A DNA stretch of 64,000 bases from Dasypus novemcinctus (lineage: Eukaryota > Chordata > Mammalia > Cingulata > Dasypodidae), in NCBI RefSeq assembly GCF_030445035.2, contig NC_080704.1, positions 24,594,499 through 24,658,498 on the forward strand, given 5' to 3'. Of the stretch, positions 1 to 10,655 are shown one piece after another (position 1 is the stretch's first letter; each line of letters begins with the position of its first letter). Under the pieces are notes generated by a model. It ran no database searches, was not told the DNA's origin, and was given only the letters and a program-made list of their open reading frames with translations. Made by a program: the position numbers and the translations under genes.

Positions 1-525
1 TATCATCTACTGTCTCTCCTATATTCCACCCCCCACCTCCCATTCTTTGATCCACAAGTGTCTAACTCTTAATTTCTAATACCTTTGTTCTGTTTTCTGT
101 CTGTTATCCACTCTTGAAACTCCTACCTTTCTTTTCTTTTTCCCTCTCTCATGAAAACAATAGCTTTGTAGTCCATACCATATTCCTCCCATATTCAGTC
201 ATCTACTTCATAAAAGGTACTCTACCTACAGCTATAACTCTATACAATCTACATGAATCTAACCTCCATCCTCCCAGAACTCATATTCTTGCTTTGTTAA
301 CATACATCACCAATACTACTTTACACTTTTCCCTTGCTTACACAATTGCCTTTCCCCAACACTAATACTTTCCTCTAAAGTGAACTTAACCAACAACAAG
401 TAACTAGAATAAGAAGAAAAAAGTGACAAAGAGAAGAGATAACACCTATGCAAAAATAACAACTAATTAACCTCCAAGAGCAGACAAAGAAGCTAAGGAA
501 CTGATTAATTCGTCAAAATAAAGAG
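1..525 (+). other. L1 5' UTR (partial)
   Basis: Non-coding leader upstream of L1 ORF1. The left part is pyrimidine-rich and the last 150 bases are A-rich, as is usual just before ORF1. Full-length L1s carry an internal RNA polymerase II promoter here, but I see no recognisable promoter motif. The 83-codon open frame at 114-365 has no L1 or other resemblance and is probably chance. Confidence 0.6.
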
Positions 526-1548
526 ATGACCAGAAAGCAACAAAAATCTACAAACCAAACCAATAATCAGGAAAACATGGCTGAATCCAATCAACAAACC
601 AATAATCACGAAGGGGAGCAAAACTTGGCACAAGCAATGAAAGATCTCAGAACATTTATCACCGACAAATTTGATGCAGTAATGAAAGAGGTTAACAACA
701 TGAAGACATCACTTGGAGGGGAAATTGCAGACATACGCAAAAACATAACAGATATGATGGGAATGAACACCACAGTTCAAGAAATCAAAAATACACTTGC
801 AGCAAATATCAGCAGACTAGAAGAGACAGAGCAGAGAATTAGTGATGTGGAAGACAGTACATCAGAAATCAAACAGATAGTAGAAGGGGTCAATAAGAAG
901 ATAGAAAAAATCCAATTAGGATTTAGGGACCTGAATGACAATGCAAAACACTCAAACATACGTATTATAGGCATTCCAGAAGGTGAAGAGAAGGGAAAGG
1001 GGTCAGAAGGAGTGTTGCAGGAAATAATGGCTGAAAACTTCCCAAATCTACTGAAAGAGACAGATGTACATATCCAAGAAGCACAGCGCACTCCACAAGT
1101 CATAAACCCCAACAGGCCCACCCCAAGACATATACTTGTCAAATTATCCAATGCTCAAGACAAAGAGAAAATCCTAAAAGCAGCAAGAGAAAAGAAAACC
1201 ATCACATACAAGGGAAGCTCAATTAGATTAAGTGCTGATTTCTCTTCTGAAACCATGGAGGCAAGAAGACAGTGGTATGATATAGTCAAGGTACTAAAGG
1301 AAAAAAATTTCCAACCAAGAATACTCTATCCAGCTAAACTAGCATTCAAACATGATGGAGAGTTCAAAATATTCACAGACAAACAGAAACTGAAAGAGTA
1401 TACCAACAAGAAACCTCCCCTTCAAGAAATTCTAAAGGGAGTTCTGCAGGAAGAAAGGAAAAAAACAGGAAAGGCAAAGTTGGAGGAGAGTATAAGACCA
1501 ACAACAACAACAAAAAAGACAAAAAAAAAATATACAAACAAAATATGA
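526..1548 (+). CDS. L1 ORF1 protein (RNA-binding chaperone), intact
   Basis: Intact 340-codon frame. L1 ORF1p is a trimeric RNA-binding protein that coats L1 RNA in the ribonucleoprotein particle. Visible layout: an Asn/Gln-rich amino end (residues 3-30), a heptad-like coiled-coil stretch (about 36-130), then an RRM-like domain beginning near the typical RIIGIPEG motif (146-153), and a basic C-terminal domain ending in a Lys-rich tail. The length is close to other mammalian ORF1 proteins. The ATG at 526 is chosen because it opens the frame right after the A-rich leader and the protein start is colinear with L1 ORF1. There is no stop or frameshift in the frame. Whether it is expressed cannot be told from sequence. 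Confidence 0.92.
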   Translation: MTRKQQKSTNQTNNQENMAESNQQTNNHEGEQNLAQAMKDLRTFITDKFDAVMKEVNNMKTSLGGEIADIRKNITDMMGMNTTVQEIKNTLAANISRLEETEQRISDVEDSTSEIKQIVEGVNKKIEKIQLGFRDLNDNAKHSNIRIIGIPEGEEKGKGSEGVLQEIMAENFPNLLKETDVHIQEAQRTPQVINPNRPTPRHILVKLSNAQDKEKILKAAREKKTITYKGSSIRLSADFSSETMEARRQWYDIVKVLKEKNFQPRILYPAKLAFKHDGEFKIFTDKQKLKEYTNKKPPLQEILKGVLQEERKKTGKAKLEESIRPTTTTKKTKKKYTNKI

Positions 1549-1570
1549 CAAACACAAATCCAATCAAAAT

Positions 1571-4500
1571 ATGGCTAACACAAATAATTCCTTGATAGTA
1601 ATAACACTGAATGTCAACGGATTAAACTCACCTATCAAAAGATTCAGACTGGGACATTGGATAAGGAAATATGACCCATCCATATGCTGCCTACAAGAGA
1701 CAACATCTTAGACCCAGAGACGCATGGAGATTGAAAGTGAATGGCTGGAAAACAATCATACAAGCTAACAATAACCAAAAAAAGGCAGGAGTAGCTATAT
1801 TAATATCAGACAAAATAGACTTTAAATGTGAAACAATTGTGAGAGACAAAGAAGGATACTACATTTTAGTCAAAGGGAAAATCTGTCAAGAAGATCAAAC
1901 AATCATAAATATCTATGCCCCTAACAAGGGTGCCTCTAAATACGTCAGGCAAACGCTGGAAAAACTAAGTGAAAGAATAGATACATCTACAATTATAGTG
2001 GGGGATTTTAATACACCACTATCAACTCTGGACAGAACATCTCAAAAGAGAATCACCAAAGAAACAAAACATCTGAATAGTATATTAGAGGAGCTCGACC
2101 TAATAGACATATATAGATCGCTACACCCAAACACAGCAGGATATACATTTTTCTCAAGCGCACATGGATCATTCTCCAAGATAGATCATATGCTAGGCCA
2201 CAAAGAAAGGCTGAACAAATTCAGAAAGATTGAAATCATATAAAACATTATCTCTGACCACAGTGGAGTCAAGCTGGAGATTTGCAAGGGACAGAAGCCC
2301 AGATTTCACACCACGATTTGGAAATTAAACAGCACACTCTTAGAAAAACAGTGGGTCAAAGAGGAAATCTCAAAAGAAATCAATGACTACCTTGAAACAA
2401 ATGATAATGAGAACACAACATACCAAAATTTATGGGATGCAGCAAAAGCAGTACTGAGAGGGAAGTTTATAGCCATAAATTCATATATCAAAAAAGAAGA
2501 AAGAGCAAAAATTGAAGAACTAACTGCACATTTGAAGGAATTAGAAAAACAACAACAAAGTAACCCAACAGGAAGAAGAAGGAAGGAAATAACAAAGATA
2601 AGAGCAGAACTAAATGAAATAGAAAATAAGAAAGCACTTGAACAGATAAACAAGACCAAGAGCTGGTTTTTTGAGAAGATTAACAAAATTGACAAACCTT
2701 TAACAACACTAACAAAGAAAAAAAGAGAGAAGATGCAAATACACAAAATAAGAAATGAGAAAGGTGATATCACCACTGACCCCACAGAAATAAAGACTAT
2801 CATAAGAGGATATTTTGAAAAACTATATTCCAACAAAAATGACAATCTAGAGGAAATGGACAAATTCCTAGAAACACATAAGCAGCCCATATTGACAAAA
2901 GAAGAAATTGATGATCTTAACAAACCAATCACAAGCAGAGAGATAGAATCAGTTATTAAAAATCTCCCAACTAAGAAGAGCCCAGGGCCAGATGGCTTCA
3001 CAGGTGAATTCTACAAAACATTCTGGAAAGAACTGACACCAATCCTGCTGAAACTATTCCAAAACATCGAAACAGAAAGAACATTACCCAACTCCTTCTA
3101 TGATGCCAACATTACCCTAGTACCAAAGCCAAACAAAGACATCACAAGAAAGGAAAATTACAGACCAATTTCTCTAATGAACCTAGACGCAAAAATACTT
3201 AACAAAATACTTGCTAATCGTATTCAACAACACATTAAATGTATTATACACCACGACCAAGTGGGATTCATCCCAGGTATGCAAGGATGGTTCAACATAA
3301 GAAAATCAATCAACGTAATACACCATATAAACAGATTGAAGGAAAAAAATCACATGATTATATCTATTGATGCAGAAAAAGCATTTGACAAAATACAGCA
3401 CCCTTTCTTGATAAAAACACTCCAAAAGATTGGAATACAAGGGAATTTTTTGAACATGATAAAGACTATATATGAAAAACCTAAAGCCAATATTGTTTAC
3501 AATGGAGAAATCCTAGACTCCTTCCCTCTAAACTCAGGAACAAGACAAGGATGCCCACTGTCTCCGTTCCTATTTAACATTGTCTTAGAAGTACTTGCTC
3601 GAGCACTGAGGCAAGAACCAGAAATAAAAGGCATTCAAATTGGAAAGGAAGAAGTCAAAATTTCATTATTTGCAGATGACATGATCCTATACATAGAAAA
3701 CCCTGAGAGATCTACAACGAAGATTCTAGAACTCATAAATGAGTTTAGTAAAGTCGCAGGTTATAAGATCAATGCGCAAAAATCAGTAGCATTTCTGTAC
3801 ACCAATAATGAGCAAGATCAGGAGGAAATCAAGAAACAAATACCATTCACAATAGTAAATAAAAAAATCAAATACTTAGGAATAAATTTAACTAAAGAGG
3901 TAAAGAACTTATACACCGAGAACTATACAAGATTGTTCAAGGAAATCAAAGAAGACCTAAATAAATGGAAGACTATTCCTTGTTCATGGATAGGAAGACT
4001 GAACATTATTAAGATGTCTATCCTACCAAAACTGATCTACACATTCAATGCAATCCCAATAAAAATCAACGCAGCCTTCTTTAAGGAACTAGAAAAACTA
4101 ACTATGAAATTTATTTGGAAAGGAAAGAGACCCCGAATAGCCAAAGACATACTGAAAAAGAAAAACGAAATTGGAGGAATCACACTACCTGACTTCAAAA
4201 CATACTATAAAGCTACGGTGGTGAAAACAGCATGGTATTGGCATAAGGAGAGACACATAGACCAATGGAATCGAACTGAAAACTCTGATATAGAACCTCA
4301 CATATACAACCACATAATATTCGATAAAGCCACCAAACCCTCTCAACTGGGAGAGAGTGGCCTATTCAACAAATGGTGTCTGGAGAACTGGATAGCCATA
4401 TGTAGAAGAATGAAAGAGGATTACCATCTCACACCTTATACAAAGATCAACTCAAGATGGATCAAAGACCTAAATATAAGAGCCAAGACCATAAAAACCT

Positions 4501-5390
4501 TAGAAAGCAGTGTAGGGAAACATCTACAGGACCTTGTAATAGGTAATGGATTTATGAATATCTCACCAAAAGCACGAGCAGCAAAAGAACTAATAGATAA
4601 ATGGGACTTCCTCAAAATTAAAGCCTTCTGCACCTCAAAGGAGTTTGTCAAGAAAGTAAAAAGGGAGCCCACACAGTGGGAGAAAATATTTGGCAATCAT
4701 ATATCTGATAAGAAACTTATAACTTGCATATATAAAGAACTCCTATATCTTGAAAATAAAAAGATAAACAACCCATTTTAAAAATGGGAAAAAGACTTAA
4801 ACAGACACTTCTCCGAAGAAGAAATACAAATGGCAAGAAAGCACATGAAAAAATGTTCCAAATCTCTAGCTATCAGGGAAATGCAAATCAAAACTACAAT
4901 GAGATACCATCTTACACCCATAAGATTGGCAGCTATGAAAAAAACAGAAGAATACAAGTGCTGGAGAGGATGTGAAGGAAGGGGAACACTCATCCACTGC
5001 TGGTGGGAATGCAGAAGGATCCAACCATTCTGGAGGACAGTATGGCGGTTTCTCAAAAAACTAGCCATAGATTTGCCATATGACCCAGCAACACCACTGC
5101 TGGATATATACCCAGCAGAACTGAAAACAAGGACACAAACCGATATATGTACACCAATGTTCATAGCAGCATTGTTCACTATTGCCAAAAGTTGGAATCA
5201 ACCCAAAAGCCCATCAACAGATGAGTGGATCAATAAAATGTGGTATATACACACAATGGAATACTACTCGGCTGTAAGAACAAACACACTACAAACACAT
5301 GTGATAACATGGATGAATCTTGAGAACCTTATGTTGAGTGAAGCAACCCAGACATTGAAGGACAAATACTACATGACCTCAATGATATGA
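1571..5390 (+). pseudogene. L1 ORF2 (endonuclease-reverse transcriptase), three lesions
   Basis: ORF2 encodes the APE-type endonuclease and reverse transcriptase that carry out target-primed reverse transcription. The frame starts at ATG 1571, 22 bases after the ORF1 stop. Endonuclease landmarks are LNVNGLNS, QET, IYAPN, GDFNTPLSTLD, KIDH and SDHS. The reverse-transcriptase region has the [13 protein letters not shown] block (near 2978-3017) and the catalytic FADD at 3669-3680. The C-terminal cysteine-rich segment is CWRGC...HCWWEC (4959-5012). Lesions: a one-base insertion within the A/C run around 1700-1705, after QET; an in-frame TAA at 2241-2243, just before NIISDHS; and an in-frame TAA at 4779-4781, between NNPF and KWEKD. 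Apart from these the frame is colinear with mammalian ORF2 to its stop at 5388-5390. It is inactive as it stands. Confidence 0.93.
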
Positions 5391-8181
5391 AATAAACAAG
5401 CTGCCCTAGATAGCAAGAGACTGAACGATAGGCTTACAGGAAATCGGAGGGTGGAGGAAGGATATGAGCCGATGTCTGCAAGGGTGGAATTTAAGACGAG
5501 ATGGTGGTAAGCATGAACACAAAGAAGTGATAAAAGGGGGGCAAGGGGTTGCCTTTGGTTGGGGCTTTGTGGGTTTGAGGGTGGCTGGGGAGGGACGGAT
5601 GGGTAACGTTGCCCAAAAGTGGGGGGAGGGAGGGGTAGCATACGAACACAGGAGAGGGTCAGGTGTTGGTGGAGAGTAAAATGCCGAGAAAATCATATCA
5701 AAATATAATAAAGAGGGTTACCTGTTTAGAATGCTCGGAGGGGAGGGTCTGATGCAGGACGGGCTCCTGGGGAATGTCTAAATGCTCATTCTGCCAGAGT
5801 GGGTGACACCATGGGTAGAAACCCAAGTAGTGAGAGTGGGGGTGGACCCACATCCTGGGGAAGACTAATGCCATCAAATAGAGGGAACTGTATCCCTCGA
5901 GAGAAAGGGTGGCTCCCAGGGCATTGGGGCAGTTGAGCAAGTTAGGCCCTGAACACTATTCCATCTATCTCTGGAAGTGGCTCCTCAAGAAATGGAGGTT
6001 GGCTGTCACTGTGGGCACCAAGGTGGAAGGGAAAATGGACGTTAAATGTGTGGAACCAAAGTAAATGGGGGGTAAGAGAGGAGTTTCTTGAGAGTACACA
6101 AGGATGGATATAAAACATGTAATATTACACCATAACATATAGGAGATGACAGACTGATAATGTAAACCATAATGTAAAACATAGGATAACTAAAAATGTA
6201 AAGAACTGTGTATCCTAAAGTATGCACCATAATGTAAGCACAGATGTTACCTTGTTAGAAAGCTAATGTCTCAGACTCTGTACATCACTTTAAGTAAATA
6301 TGTTATGAATAGGGCGTAAGAGTATCACTGTGGAAGGGAAAAGGTTTTCTGGTGGATGTGTGGGAGTGCTGTATATTATATATATACATTGCTGTGGTCT
6401 AGGACTCCTGTGAAGAAAAGCTGAATAATTAGGGGGGGGGGGGGGAAAAGAAAAAGATAGGATGTGGAATTTTTTCAAGTCAACATTCTTTACCTAAGTT
6501 CTTTATCTAACTTTATCCAAGTTCTTTATCTATCCTTTAAACCCATCGCTATATGCCATTCCCTAGTAAGGGACCATGACATTATATTGGGCTTCAAATT
6601 TCAGGGAGTTCTGGATCACAGAGTGTTTCAACAATGGCAATGGAGGGATACTGGTATGGGATACCAATGACAGGTGATATATGGCTGACAGGGAGCTGTA
6701 CAGAACATATGTCCAGGGTGCATGGTAATGTTTGGATATACTCATAGTGGCAATAATTAAAAACCACAGCAGGGGGGGTACTGGGTTCCTGGCCAGTGGT
6801 GCTCTGTCGTGGTCCCTTGGGGAGCAGCAACAGTCTCCCAGGTACAGTGGCGGGGACCGGGAGGGAGTGAGGGTTCAACAGTGAGCCCCTGATGCTAATG
6901 ACTATGCTTGTGAGCTGATAAACCTAAAATAAGAACAAGGCCTAGAGCAACATTGTGCCTGGGAATTTCCTCCTGTCAGCCTTCATGTTACTCAAATGTG
7001 GCCAGTCTCAAAGCCAAACTCAGCATGTAAATGCAATGCCTTCCCCCAGCGTGGGACATGACACCTGGGGATGAGCCTCCCTGGCAACGAGGGACCACTA
7101 TCAACTACCAACTGATGATGCAACTGGAAAATGACCTTATATGGAAGGTTCAATGCGGATCAGCAGAATATCCACGTCTACATAAAATACCATGACTTTA
7201 AAATGCTGTTTGACCTAAAGTAAGGGGGAAATGAAAAGGAGAAATGAGTTTATATGGCTACGAGTTTCTAAAAAAGAGTCTGGAGGCTGGCAGAAGGATT
7301 GCCCTCATGCACAACTGAGCAGAGTCAGAGAGACAGATAAAGCAGATACAACCCCCAGATATTGGTTCCTTTGAAGGCTAAAGAGACCCATGAGAGTTAT
7401 GGCCATGGCCGATGGGGTTAACTACCAGGGCAGATGGCCCCTCTTTGGAAATGGTGTTTATGTGTGATGAATCTGGACTCAGATGGGATCTCCCTTCATA
7501 AGACTTTCATGCTAATGTGCTGGAGATGCAGTTAATGTTGGGGTTTAAGATATATTTAGGGGATTTGAATCTCTGGACTGACAATGTGATAGCCAGGTCC
7601 TGAGCCTCAACAGACTCCAGCACCTACAATCTGATCTATTGGACTTACCACACTCAGCTAAGATGGAGTTGAAGAAGGACAACCACCACACCATGGAGCC
7701 TAGAGTGATTACAACTGAAAATGGGAGGATTGCATCCAGCATCCATGTGGAATCTGAGCCTCCTCTTGACATAGAGGTGCAATGGACACAACCAATCCAA
7801 TGTCCACATAGAAGAGGTGGCATTGGATTGGGAAAAGTGGACATGGTGGCTGATGGGTATGGGGAAAGGCAGGAAGAGATGAGAGGTGGAGGCGTCTTTG
7901 GGACATGGAGCTGCCCTGGATGGTGCTTCAGAGGTAATCACCGGACATTGTAAATCCTCACAGGGCCCACCGGATGGAATGGAGGAGAGTATGGGCCATG
8001 ATGTGAACCATTGTCTATGAGGTGCAGAGGTGCCCAAAGATGTACTTACCAAATCCAATGGATGTGTCATGATGATGGGAACGAGTGTTGTTGGGAGGAG
8101 GGAGAGGGGGGGGTGGGGGGGGTGGGGTTGAATGGGACCTCACATATATATTTTTAATGTAATATTATTACAAAGTCAATT
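5391..8181 (+). other. Long G-rich L1 3' UTR
   Basis: About 2.8 kb of non-coding sequence between the ORF2 stop and the A tail. It has G-rich blocks at 5535-5680 and a 14-G run at 6432-6445, like the G-rich tracts of other mammalian L1 3' UTRs. The last ~1.1 kb (from about 7094) recurs in the truncated copy at 31915-33009 and the extreme end resembles the older fragment at 9115-9350. The middle part (5391-7093) is supported only by contiguity here, so an unrecognised insertion within it cannot be excluded. Confidence 0.75.
6432..6445 (+). repeat. 14-nt G homopolymer
   Basis: Uninterrupted run of 14 G in the L1 3' UTR, followed by an A-rich stretch. It could form a G-quadruplex and is likely to vary in length. 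Confidence 0.95.
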
Positions 8182-8253
8182 AAAAAAAATACTTCCTGGC
8201 CCCTCAGATCAATCATGCCATAGTTATGGTCCATTCAGGATTTGTTTAAATTT

Positions 8254-8671
8254 AAGAACATCTATAGGAAGCGGATTTGGCCCAATGGATAGGGCGTCTG
8301 CCTACCACATGGGAGGTCCAAGGTTCAAACCCAGGGCCTCCTGACCCGTGCAATAAGCTGGCCCACAGGCAGTGCTAGTGCACACAAGAAGTGCTGTGCC
8401 ACGCAGGGGTGTCCCCCACGTAGGGGAGCCCCAAGCACAAGGAGTGCACCCTGTAAGGAGAGCCACCCAGCACAAAAAAAGTGCAGCCTGCCCAGGAATG
8501 GCACCGCACACACAGAGAGAGCTGACACAGCAAAATGACGCAACCAAAAGAGACAGATTCCCACAGAAGAACACACAGCAAATGGACACAGAGAGCAGAC
8601 AACTGGTGGGGGGGGAGGGGAAGGGGAGAGAAATAAATAACAAATAAATCTAAAAAAAAAGAACATCTATA
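8254..8671 (+). mobile_element. DAS-type SINE with target-site duplication
   Basis: tRNA-derived SINE body 8267-8658 flanked by a perfect 13-bp duplication (8254-8266 and 8659-8671, AAGAACATCTATA). The head holds a box A-like TGGCCCAATGG and box B-like GGTTCAAACCC, the internal RNA polymerase III promoter of such elements. A CpG-rich middle follows, then the AAATAAATAACAAATAAATC tail. It sits just beyond the L1 3' end. DAS SINEs are mobilised by the L1 machinery. Confidence 0.93.
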
Positions 8672-9101
8672 TAAATTACTGGTGCAGAGAGCCTTTACAC
8701 TTAAGGCTATCTTCTTCTTTGTTTTTAATGTGGTTTATTTTTGGCTCAGAAATAGTTTCTGTGATGAAAATATTCATTTGTTAGAAAAGAAGGTAGCTAC
8801 AACTTCCTTTTGAAAGAACCATGAGCTAAAAAAGCCATTACAAGTGGTTTCCTATGTGTTGGGGTAGCTCATAATATGGTGACTTTTTTCCAGTATTTAG
8901 GGTTAAAGTCTAAAAGATTTTATATTTTTATAATTACAGATCATAGTTCAATGTACTGAGTTCTGCATGCTAACTCAATGTATAGTAAAACCCAAAATAA
9001 TAAGTTGGTTGAAGAGCAATACTATTTAAAGCTGTGGTATGGGTGACACAGAGTTGGGACTCACATTTGAACAAAGCCCTTAATTCACATTGTGAATTAT
9101 A

Positions 9102-9363
9102 GAGAACTACTTTTTTTTGTTTGTTTTTTGTTTTAAACATTCTTTTTTTTTAAATTATTTATTTATTTTTAAAAATTACATTCAAAAAATATGAGATCCC
9201 ATTCAACCCCACCACCCCCACCCCCCGCTCCCCCCACAGCAACACTCTCTCCCATCATCGTGACACATCCATTGCACCTGGTAAGTATATCTCTGAGCAT
9301 CACTGCACCCCACAGTCAATGGTCCACATCATAGCCCACACTCTCCCACGGAGAACTACTTTT
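9102..9363 (-). mobile_element. 5'-truncated L1 3'-end fragment
   Basis: Poly-T/T-rich start (9111-9170) followed by about 180 bases matching, with substitutions, the last part of the L1 3' UTR ending at 8181, read in reverse. It is flanked by GAGAACTACTTTT duplications (9102-9114 and 9351-9363). It is more diverged than the copy at 31915-33009, so it is an older insertion of a related family. Confidence 0.85.
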
Positions 9364-9790
9364 TATAAAGTCATATACTTTTAGGAAATCTTAAGAGTGA
9401 CATACAACTGATAAATCAATAAAAATAAGTTTTACTGTATGTATATAATCATCTCTAGAATAATTCTGGAAACTGAGAATTCAGCATTCAATACTTTTCA
9501 ATTCCAAATATCTCAATCAATGAGCCTTGCATTTACAAATATGTGCCGACCTGGGCAACATCAATGGATTTTCTAAAAATAATGTAAATACCTGCTGTTT
9601 AATATTGAGTGCAGTAAAATATAGAAGAATTCTTCACATGCATACAAAAAAGCTGTGGGCTCACATAAAGTTCTACCTTGAAATTACTGTTGGATTTATC
9701 CTTTTTCACTAATTAGCATTGATACAGTAGGCAAATCCTTTAAAGACGATTCAAAAATTATCTATCAATAATGTATATAGAGATTCATTT

Positions 9791-10285
9791 AAGATAAGGT
9801 ATCCACGGAAGCGGATATGGCTCAAGCGACTGAGCTCCCGCCTACCACATGGGAAGTGTGTGGTTTGGTTCCCAGTGCCTCTTAAAGAAGACAGCAAGCT
9901 GGTGATGGGCAGGTGCAGCAAGCTGACACAAGATGATGCAACAGAGACACAAAAAGAAAAACATAATGAGAGACACAACAAATCAGGGAACAGAGGTTCC
10001 CAGTGTCTCCAAAAGAAAACAAGAAAGACAGTGAGGTGACATGATGAGCTCATGCAACAAGATGACTCAACAAGAGACACAAGAAGAAAAAACATAATGA
10101 GAGACACAGCAAAGCGGGGAATGGAGGTGGCTCAAGCAATTAGGCACCTCCCTCCCATACTGGAGGTCCTGGGTTCAGTTTTGGGTACCTCCTAAAGACA
10201 CAGCACACAGCAAGTGCAAACAATGAGGGGGTAGGGAGAAATAAATAAATAAAATAAATCTTTAAAAAAAAAGATAAGGTATCCA
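9791..10285 (+). mobile_element. Composite (dimer-like) DAS SINE
   Basis: Body 9806-10270 between 15-bp duplications AAGATAAGGTATCCA (9791-9805 and 10271-10285, perfect). It begins with a tRNA-like head (GGAAGCGGATATGGCTCAAG) and contains a second head-like unit at about 10110-10190 (GGAGGTGGCTCAAGCAATTA and a second box B-like GGTTCAGTT). Between them is a repeated stretch rich in AGAGACACAACA. A single pair of flanking duplications shows that it inserted as one unit. Compare the short and long SINEs elsewhere in the window. Confidence 0.85.
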
Positions 10286-10398
10286 TTCCCAGAAATCCCA
10301 GGATTTTCACTTCAAGGGATTGATTTGAATACTAGATTTGGACTTCAATGACTTTCTTTGTTATAATAGATTTAATAAACTTCTAATGTTAAATGTGA

Positions 10399-10422
10399 AA
10401 GAAAGAGAGAGAGAGAGAAAAG
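10399..10422 (+). repeat. (GA)n microsatellite
   Basis: Short run of AG repeats within A/G-rich DNA. Confidence 0.85.
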
Positions 10423-10565
10423 AAAATGTAGGGCAAACAAAATGGGAGTCAGCCAGCCTGAAGAAGGAGTTGCAGAGGCACTTAGGACCTAATTAATCAT
10501 CTAATTAATTAGTTAAATAATATTGTGCAGGCGATGGTGCTTTTTCTGCTAAGAAAAAGACAGGA

Positions 10566-10655
10566 GTCTATGGCCATACCACCCTGAATGCGCCTGATCT
10601 CGTCTGATCTCAGAAGCTAAGCAGGGTCGGGCCTGGTTAGTACTTGGATGGGAGA
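10566..10655 (+). pseudogene. 5S rRNA-like pseudogene, 3'-truncated
   Basis: About 90 bases match the start of vertebrate 5S rRNA, from GTCTATGGCCATACCACCCT through the AAGCTAAGCAGGGTCGGGCC block (A box/C box region) to TTGGATGGGAGA. They carry several C-to-T/G-to-A type changes (for example CTACGG to CTATGG and GCGCCC to GCGCCT). The match stops at 10655, about 30 bases short of the normal 121-nt end, and unrelated sequence follows. No second copy or terminal T-run is present. It is probably a retrocopy, not a functional 5S gene. Confidence 0.9.

Larger units (their letters stand above)
1..8189 (+). mobile_element. Young L1 (LINE-1) retrotransposon, 5' end outside window
   Basis: Autonomous non-LTR retrotransposon in the order 5' UTR (1-525), ORF1 (526-1548), short spacer, ORF2 (1571-5390, disrupted), long 3' UTR (5391-8181) and a short A tail (8182-8189). 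The 3' end is fixed independently, because a 5'-truncated copy at 31915-33009 on the other strand stops at the same base before its own poly-T. The flank just after the tail has no matching duplicate near base 1, so the 5' end probably lies left of the window. ORF1 is open while ORF2 has three disabling lesions, so this copy cannot retrotranspose on its own. Reading the two 3' ends side by side gives only a few percent difference, so the family was active recently. Confidence 0.93.

Noticed and set aside
7654..8070. Antisense 138-codon frame in the L1 3' UTR, also open (161 codons) in the second copy at 31964-32449, plus a 104-codon sense frame in both
   Set aside because: The two copies differ at seven residues in the shared antisense part and at several in the sense frame. 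I see no sign of preferentially silent changes. Two young copies of one sequence will share open frames by descent, so no coding function is supported.
8267..8340. Possible tRNA gene from box A-like and box B-like sequences (also at the head of every other DAS copy)
   Set aside because: These are the tRNA-derived heads of SINEs with A-rich tails and target-site duplications. No cloverleaf with intact acceptor stem and terminator is present.
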